Assembly: GCA_022819855.1 (NCBI GenBank)
Contig: JAJEGN010000020.1
Coordinates: 62,001-126,000, forward strand
Direction of reading: 5' to 3'
DNA length: 64,000 nucleotides
Source: Gammaproteobacteria bacterium
GTDB taxonomy: Bacteria > Pseudomonadota > Gammaproteobacteria > Steroidobacterales > Rariloculaceae
Below are positions 59,367 to 64,000 of the stretch, in pieces. The notes below the pieces were generated by a model. The model was not told the origin of the DNA and did not search any database. It saw only the letters and a list, made by a program, of their open reading frames with translations. The translations under genes were made by a program, and so were the position numbers. How positions within the stretch are numbered: position 1 is the first letter of the stretch; every line of letters begins with the position of its first letter.

Positions 59367-60592
59367 CTTGCGGCGACGGCCGGCAGCTCCTCGTCCGTGT
59401 AGTCCCGAATCGAGACCCGGGTCTTCAGATCGGCCTTGCAGAACGCATGCAGGAAACAGGTCTGTTCCGACATATCGAGCGCCCGGCGCGCGAAATCATC
59501 GTCTTCGCCGGTATCCAGATAAACGTGGGTCTCCACCGGATCGGCCTTGCCGGCCTCGCCCGTCCCGCCCGACGCGCCGCCGAGTGAGAAATGCGTGTCC
59601 TGAATGATCCGGTAGTCTTTGAGATCCTTCTTCACGATCGCGGCATAGCGGCCCATCTGGGTCATGAAGCAGAAACCGATACCGGCGGAGATATAGCTTG
59701 CCGCATCCGGCGCCAGCCCCTTGCCGCCGTTCTCCGGTGCTTCGTCGGACAGGAAGTGGAAGATCGAGCCGTGCGGGTTGAAAAGCTGCTGCTCGATCTG
59801 CTTGACGCCGTCCTCCCGTAGGGTGCAGATGGCGCGCACGTGCAGCAGCCGGTCCTGCCGGTCGGTCAGGCTGTCGTTCGCGAGCGTGACGCTGTGTTCC
59901 GCCTTTGGGGTCATGCCACCTCGGTCTACAAGCTCCGACAATGTTCCCGCAGCCGGTTGCGCCGCGTCGAAGTGATCGCCGGGATCCGGTTCCGCCGGGC
60001 GCCCGATCGGCAACGCGCGACCCGTTTCGATCTCACGGCCGTTGTGACTGAGGGTAAAGAGGCTTTCCTTCGATCCGCGCATCAGACCGTTCAGCGGCGA
60101 TGCGGCGGTGGCATCGAGCAGGAGCCTGTTGAGGTCTTCCCACGGGGCGTCGCTTGATATCTGTGCCGTCAGGTCGACGTTGCGCGCGCCTCCGACCATG
60201 GTGCCCCGCAGCGCGGAGCCCTTCATCGTGTAGTAGTTGTCCTGGATCAGGCGGATATCGTTGATGGCCAGACCGCGTATCCTGGCGAGCGCGAGAGTCT
60301 CGTTCATGTACGAACTCACCATGCCCGTGGTCAGAAACGCGAGCGGGCAGGGCGCTTCGTCGAGCCCCGCGAGATACGCACCTTCGTCGCTGGCGAGCCG
60401 CCATACGGCGCCGGTGCGTGCAGAAGCGACGAGCGCTTCCTTCTGCATGCCGCTCAGCGAACGAACGCAGAGCCGAACGGCTTCGCCCATGCGGATGTCC
60501 GGAGGAGAGAAGCCGATGTCGGCGGTAGCGTCCACCCTGAAGAAGCGCGGTTTCCCGCTTTCGACCAGCAGATTGGCTTGGGAACTGGGCAT
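59363..60592 (-). CDS. OsmC-family protein with two OsmC-like domains
   Basis: A 409-residue protein from ATG 60592 (AAGGA eight bases upstream). Residues about 20-185 are one OsmC-like half with CPLAFLTTGMVSSYM, in which the family cysteine is kept. Residues about 230-400 are a second half with YISAGIGFCFMTQMGRYAA, again with a cysteine at the helix. Single-domain OsmC proteins of about 140 residues are thiol peroxidases acting as dimers; here one chain may form the dimer-like unit. It is divergent from the dehydrogenase and oxygenase genes. Confidence 0.78.
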   Translation of the reverse strand: MPSSQANLLVESGKPRFFRVDATADIGFSPPDIRMGEAVRLCVRSLSGMQKEALVASARTGAVWRLASDEGAYLAGLDEAPCPLAFLTTGMVSSYMNETLALARIRGLAINDIRLIQDNYYTMKGSALRGTMVGGARNVDLTAQISSDAPWEDLNRLLLDATAASPLNGLMRGSKESLFTLSHNGREIETGRALPIGRPAEPDPGDHFDAAQPAAGTLSELVDRGGMTPKAEHSVTLANDSLTDRQDRLLHVRAICTLREDGVKQIEQQLFNPHGSIFHFLSDEAPENGGKGLAPDAASYISAGIGFCFMTQMGRYAAIVKKDLKDYRIIQDTHFSLGGASGGTGEAGKADPVETHVYLDTGEDDDFARRALDMSEQTCFLHAFCKADLKTRVSIRDYTDEELPAVAAS

Positions 60593-60941
60593 TGACTGGG
60601 TCCTTGAGCATGGAGACCGCGATAGATTCCGGTTCGAGCGCGACGCTGTCGCGGCGAGTCGGCGTGCAGCGACACTTGGGCGGCGGCCCCTGGTGAACCG
60701 GGCCAACGAACACGACAGGATTGATGCTGCGTATCTGCCTGTGAATTTTACACTTGTCAAGTCTGGAGGGACAATGGAAAATGCCGCCGACACCGCATTG
60801 CGGGTCATTGCACGACCGGACCGGGCAGTGCGCACCGGGCTTTGGCCAGCGCCCGGACAAAGGCGCGACCCGTACGCATGTCTGGCAGAATAGCGGACGC
60901 ATCCGGCATCTGCTTGTAGCGTTCATCGGGAGGATCATGTT
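60593..60941. promoter_or_regulatory. divergent promoter region with a small palindrome
   Basis: About 350 bases between the osmC-like gene (leftward) and the catabolic operon (rightward). ACTTG-T-CAAGT at 60752-60762 is a perfect palindrome with one central base. It overlaps TTGACA on the minus strand, a consensus -35 box facing the osmC-like gene, but no good -10 follows at 16-18 bases. It could be the operator of a regulator controlling both sides. No regulator gene lies in the window. Confidence 0.3.
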
Positions 60942-61736
60942 GTGAAAGTCGGCTATATCGGCCTGGGCATGCAGGGGAAGTACCTGGCCATCAATCTTGC
61001 GGATGCGGGTTACGACCTCATGGTCTTCGACCTCAACCCCGAACCTCTTGAAGAACTGGCCGCCGCGGGCGCGAAGATCGCCAGTTCGAACGCGGAAGTC
61101 GCCGAACATGCCGAGGTCGTCCTCACCTGTGTTCTCAACGATGCCCAGGTGGAAGCGGTCATCGCCGGTCCCGACGGTCTGTTGAGCACAGCGGCGCCGG
61201 GCACGATCATCGTCGTTCACAGCACGATCCAGCCGCAGACGATCGACAAACTCGCGGTAGTCGCTGCGGAAAAGGGCGTCGAGCTCATGGACGTGCCGGT
61301 CAGCGGCAGCGAGAAGGGCGCGATCAACAAGACCATGTCGTACATGGTCGGCGGTTCGGCCTCGGCGCTCGAGAAGTGCCGTCCGCTGTTCGAGGTCTCC
61401 GGCACGAAGATCCAGCATGTCGGCGAACTCGGCGCGGGCCTTCGCGCCAAGCTCGCCCACCAGATCATCATTACGGTAAACATGATGGCGGCTTACGAAG
61501 GGATGAAGGTCGGCGTCGAAGCGGGTGTCGACCCGAAGATTCTCGAGAAGGTCATCAACGAGGGGCTGGCGCAGAGCTGGATCGCCGACGAGTGGTCCGA
61601 GCTCTCGTTCGGGCCGCATTCACAGATGGTTTTCTACAAGGACCTGGACCTTGGTCTCAGACTGGCGCATGACCTGGGTATTTCCGTGCCGGGCGCGGGC
61701 CTGGCGCAGCAGATGCTGCACAAGATCGTGCCCTGA
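60942..61736 (+). CDS. NAD(P)-dependent beta-hydroxyacid dehydrogenase
   Basis: A 264-residue enzyme starting at GTG 60942. The Rossmann motif VGYIGLGMQGKYLAINLADAG lies at the start (first blocks GLGMQG), with DVPVSGSEKGAINKTMSYMVGG as the substrate motif. The catalytic lysine is in AGLRAKLAHQIIITVN (Lys at about 170). Relatives include 3-hydroxyisobutyrate and tartronate-semialdehyde dehydrogenases; the length is slightly short. It is the first gene of a rightward operon with the oxygenase subunits and may oxidise a pathway intermediate. Confidence 0.88.
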   Translation: MKVGYIGLGMQGKYLAINLADAGYDLMVFDLNPEPLEELAAAGAKIASSNAEVAEHAEVVLTCVLNDAQVEAVIAGPDGLLSTAAPGTIIVVHSTIQPQTIDKLAVVAAEKGVELMDVPVSGSEKGAINKTMSYMVGGSASALEKCRPLFEVSGTKIQHVGELGAGLRAKLAHQIIITVNMMAAYEGMKVGVEAGVDPKILEKVINEGLAQSWIADEWSELSFGPHSQMVFYKDLDLGLRLAHDLGISVPGAGLAQQMLHKIVP

Positions 61737-61760
61737 ACAAAACTTGCGAGCGAAACTGAC

Positions 61761-63104
61761 ATGACAAGCACGAATCTGACTGCCCGAAATCTGGTCGACA
61801 TGGCCGAGGGCGAAATCAGCCGCGAAATCTTCGTCAACGCGGAAATCTACGAACAGGAAAAGGAACGGATCTTCAGCCGCGCCTGGCTTTACATCGGACA
61901 CGAGAGCCAGATCGAGAATCCCGGCGACTATTTCGTTTCGAAAATGGGCGAGGAATCGGTCATCCTGACCCGGGATTTCGCCGGAAAAATCCACGTTTTT
62001 CTGAACAGTTGCGCCCATCGCGGCATGCGGGTCTGCCGCTACGACGAAGGCAATACCAGTGCCTTCCGCTGTCCCTACCACGCCTGGACCTACAAGACCG
62101 ACGGCACCCTCGTCGGCGTGCAGGACTACGACAACGCCTATCAGCCGCCCTTCGACAAGTCCGAATGGGGGCTCGTCGAAGTGCCGCAGATGGCCAACTA
62201 CATGGGCACGATCTGGGCGACCTGGGACGAGAACGCGCCCCCGTTCGAGGAGTATCTGGGCGAGGCGACCGTCGCGTTCGATCACGGCTTTTGCGCATGG
62301 GACGGCAGCGACGCCGGCACGGAACTGCTCGGGAGCACGCAGAAGTGGCGCGTGCCGTGCAACTGGAAGTTCATTGCCGAGAATTTCTCGGGCGACTGGC
62401 TGCACGGCGTGAGCCACCGGTCCGTCGACCTGATCCGCCTCGGCCCGAGCGGCGAGGTCGGGCGCCGGGACGATTTCGGGCAACTGGTCGTGAACGGCTT
62501 TCCGGAGGGCCACGGCATCCTGTACAGCCTCTATCCGAACAAGCAGGAACGGACCGAATACGCGATGTCGCCGGAAACGTCGGAATATTTCCAGCACTGC
62601 TGGGAGCGGCGTCTGAAGAAACTCGGCGACAAGGCGGGGACCTGCCCGCTTGTCGGCACGATCTTTCCGAACATGTCTTTCCATGCGCAACAGCCGCGCA
62701 CACTGCTCGTGTCCCATCCGACGGGCACGAACGAAACGGAAATGTGGCGAACGTATTTCGTCGACAAGTCGGCGCCGGAAAGCGTCAAACAGTTCCTGCG
62801 CGAGTACTACATGCGCTATTCGGGCCCGGCCGGCATGACCGAGCAGGACGACATGGAGAATTGGAACTACGCGAGCGAGGCCAGCCGCGGCATGATCGCG
62901 CGCCGGCGTCCCTACCATTACAAGGCCGGGCTCGGCGTTGGCTCCCCCCACTCGGAGCTGCCCGGCGTCGTGACCGAACAGCCCATCACGAGCGAGCAGA
63001 ACCCGCGGTTCTTCTACAAGCGCTGGGCGGACTACATGGATCTCGGTAGCTGGGACGAGTTGCGCGATGCGAAGTCGGTCAGGTTCTGGGAGCGCGCGTC
63101 ATGA
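61761..63104 (+). CDS. aromatic ring-hydroxylating dioxygenase, large (alpha) subunit
   Basis: A 447-residue Rieske non-haem iron oxygenase. The 2Fe-2S ligands are CAHRGMRVC (Cys and His, about residues 83-85) and CPYHAW (Cys and His, about 102-105). The mononuclear iron site is NFSGDWLHGVSH with the Asp bridge and both His at about 211-219, plus a distal Asp. The enzyme adds O2 to an aromatic ring, giving a cis-diol, with electrons from a ferredoxin/reductase not encoded here. It overlaps the beta-subunit gene by four bases. Benzoate-, salicylate- and phenylpropionate-type enzymes are all possible matches. Confidence 0.93.
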   Translation: MTSTNLTARNLVDMAEGEISREIFVNAEIYEQEKERIFSRAWLYIGHESQIENPGDYFVSKMGEESVILTRDFAGKIHVFLNSCAHRGMRVCRYDEGNTSAFRCPYHAWTYKTDGTLVGVQDYDNAYQPPFDKSEWGLVEVPQMANYMGTIWATWDENAPPFEEYLGEATVAFDHGFCAWDGSDAGTELLGSTQKWRVPCNWKFIAENFSGDWLHGVSHRSVDLIRLGPSGEVGRRDDFGQLVVNGFPEGHGILYSLYPNKQERTEYAMSPETSEYFQHCWERRLKKLGDKAGTCPLVGTIFPNMSFHAQQPRTLLVSHPTGTNETEMWRTYFVDKSAPESVKQFLREYYMRYSGPAGMTEQDDMENWNYASEASRGMIARRRPYHYKAGLGVGSPHSELPGVVTEQPITSEQNPRFFYKRWADYMDLGSWDELRDAKSVRFWERAS

Positions 63105-63652
63105 CGCAAACCGCGCTGTCAGCGGAACGCCTGGCCTATCTCGACCTGCTGCGAGAGGTCGAGGACTTCTTCCACCACGAAGCCGATCTGCTCGACGAGC
63201 GCGAATACGACCAATGGCTCGACCTGCTCACGGACGACATCGTCTACTGGATGCCGATGCGCAAGAACGTCTCGTACAAGAACAGGGATCAGGACATCAC
63301 CGCCGAAGACGACATCGCCTGGTTTCACGATGACAAGGAGACGCTGGTCAAGCGCGTCAGGCAGATCCAGACCGGCGTTCATTGGGCCGACGAGCCGATT
63401 TCCCGCATCTCGCACCTCATCACCAACATTCGACTCGCGGATTCCGTCACGTCGCTCGACGAGGGCGAGACGATGGTGACGAAGTGCAGGTTCCTGGTCT
63501 ACCGCAACCGCCTCGAAACCGAAACCGACTTCCTGATCGGGCGGCGCGAGGACACGCTGCAACGCGTTCAGGGCGAACTCAGGGTCGCCCGGCGGAAAAT
63601 CATCCTCGACCAGAGCGTGCTGCTGGCCAAGAACCTGACGATGTTCTTCTAG
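63101..63652 (+). CDS. aromatic ring-hydroxylating dioxygenase, small (beta) subunit
   Basis: A 183-residue beta subunit with the cone-like (NTF2/SnoaL-type) fold. Markers: EVEDFFHHEADLLDEREYDQWL, the tryptophan-rich DDIVYWMPMRKNV and SRISHLITNIRLADS, then RREDTLQR near the C-terminus. It has no cofactor and supports the alpha-subunit hexamer. The ATG overlaps the alpha stop as ATGA, so the two are translated in a coupled way. Confidence 0.93.
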   Translation: MTQTALSAERLAYLDLLREVEDFFHHEADLLDEREYDQWLDLLTDDIVYWMPMRKNVSYKNRDQDITAEDDIAWFHDDKETLVKRVRQIQTGVHWADEPISRISHLITNIRLADSVTSLDEGETMVTKCRFLVYRNRLETETDFLIGRREDTLQRVQGELRVARRKIILDQSVLLAKNLTMFF

Positions 63653-63770
63653 GAGCCTCGGCCGCGGTCTCAACTCAGGCGCCGGTTTCGTCGAAATGGC
63701 GGATGCCCGGCGGCTCGGCGAGTGCGTCCATGAGCCGGTCCGTCGCGCGAGTCAAGTTGGATTCGCGCGA

Positions 63771-64000
63771 TCAGGGCGACGCCGCGATTCCGAGCACCGC
63801 GTACCAGAGAAACTGCACGAGCGTGAGCAGTGAACCTTCCAGTATGCGTTCGTCGTCGCCGTGAGCGCCGCCGCCCGAAGCCATGTCTTCCTCGTCGCGG
63901 ATCGGGCCGAATCCGTAGCACGGTATGCCCTGCGCCCTGACCTGGGCCATGTCGGTGGCTCCTGTCAGCATGGTCGGCAGCGTGACTGCTTGTGGAAACA
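63771..64000 (-). CDS. C-terminal end of an M20-family metallohydrolase, cut by the window edge
   Basis: The frame is open from 64000 to 63771 and reads FPQAVTLPTMLTGATDMAQV at the edge, followed by GIPCYGFGPI, then HGDDERILEGSLLTLVQFLW. The TDM segment, GIPCYGFGP and GxHGxDERI are the usual C-terminal blocks of M20/M25/M40 dipeptidases and deacylases; the His of AHGDDE is a metal or catalytic residue. The N-terminal two thirds lie beyond the window. It converges with the oxygenase operon. Confidence 0.88.
   Translation of the reverse strand, partial: FPQAVTLPTMLTGATDMAQVRAQGIPCYGFGPIRDEEDMASGGGAHGDDERILEGSLLTLVQFLWYAVLGIAASP

Overview
The window is GC-rich, gene-dense bacterial chromosome with no rRNA, phage, intact insertion sequence or CRISPR array. 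Gene content points to a Gram-negative aerobe, most likely an uncultured gammaproteobacterium. The evidence is a TonB receptor, lipoproteins with lipoboxes, a split NosR-like pair, GlcDEF, many secreted c-type cytochromes and quinoproteins, and DUF1592/DUF1800/DUF1501 proteins. This placement is inferred from content; no marker gene is present.

Layout. 0-4 kb: the 3' part of a DUF1592-type protein, a small membrane protein and an amino-acid permease. 4-8 kb: a giant secreted NHL-repeat protein split from its signal peptide by one in-frame TGA. 8.4-9.5 kb: a VapBC-type toxin-antitoxin pair and a DUF2779 remnant. 9.7-19.7 kb: a dispersed selenocysteine locus consisting of a flavoprotein-SelD fusion followed by a methyltransferase, tRNA-Sec(UCA), selB and selA. 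DUF4159, DUF2235 and RmlD-like genes lie among them. 20-31 kb: a TPR-like protein, a dihaem lipoprotein, a copper ATPase, glcDEF, a GFA protein and a DASS carrier. 31-46 kb: a secreted redox region with an M28 peptidase, three quinoprotein-like genes (two here, one at 51-53 kb), cytochrome c, and an FMN plus iron-sulfur pair. It also holds repeated modules of two uncharacterised secreted families: DUF6152 and a family here called the STDGR/YTDGR family. 46-53 kb: serA, a DUF1800/DUF1501 pair and a fourth DUF6152 copy. 53.6-64 kb: a catabolic island with an HpaI-like aldolase, HpaH-like hydratase, TonB receptor, tandem OsmC protein, beta-hydroxyacid dehydrogenase, two-subunit Rieske oxygenase and the end of an M20 hydrolase.

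Working together. The selenium genes supply everything needed for UGA decoding, yet no known selenoprotein is encoded here. The only in-frame UGA noticed, in the NHL protein, is followed by a small hairpin in about the right place for a bacterial SECIS, but a nonsense mutation is equally or more likely. The 31-53 kb region reads as periplasmic oxidation chemistry. All four DUF6152 proteins appear to be cut so that the mature chain begins His-His. All four partner-family proteins share two cysteine signatures. This paired system is the best candidate for something undescribed. The last 10 kb suggests uptake, dioxygenation and meta-cleavage-type processing of an aromatic compound, with substrate unknown.
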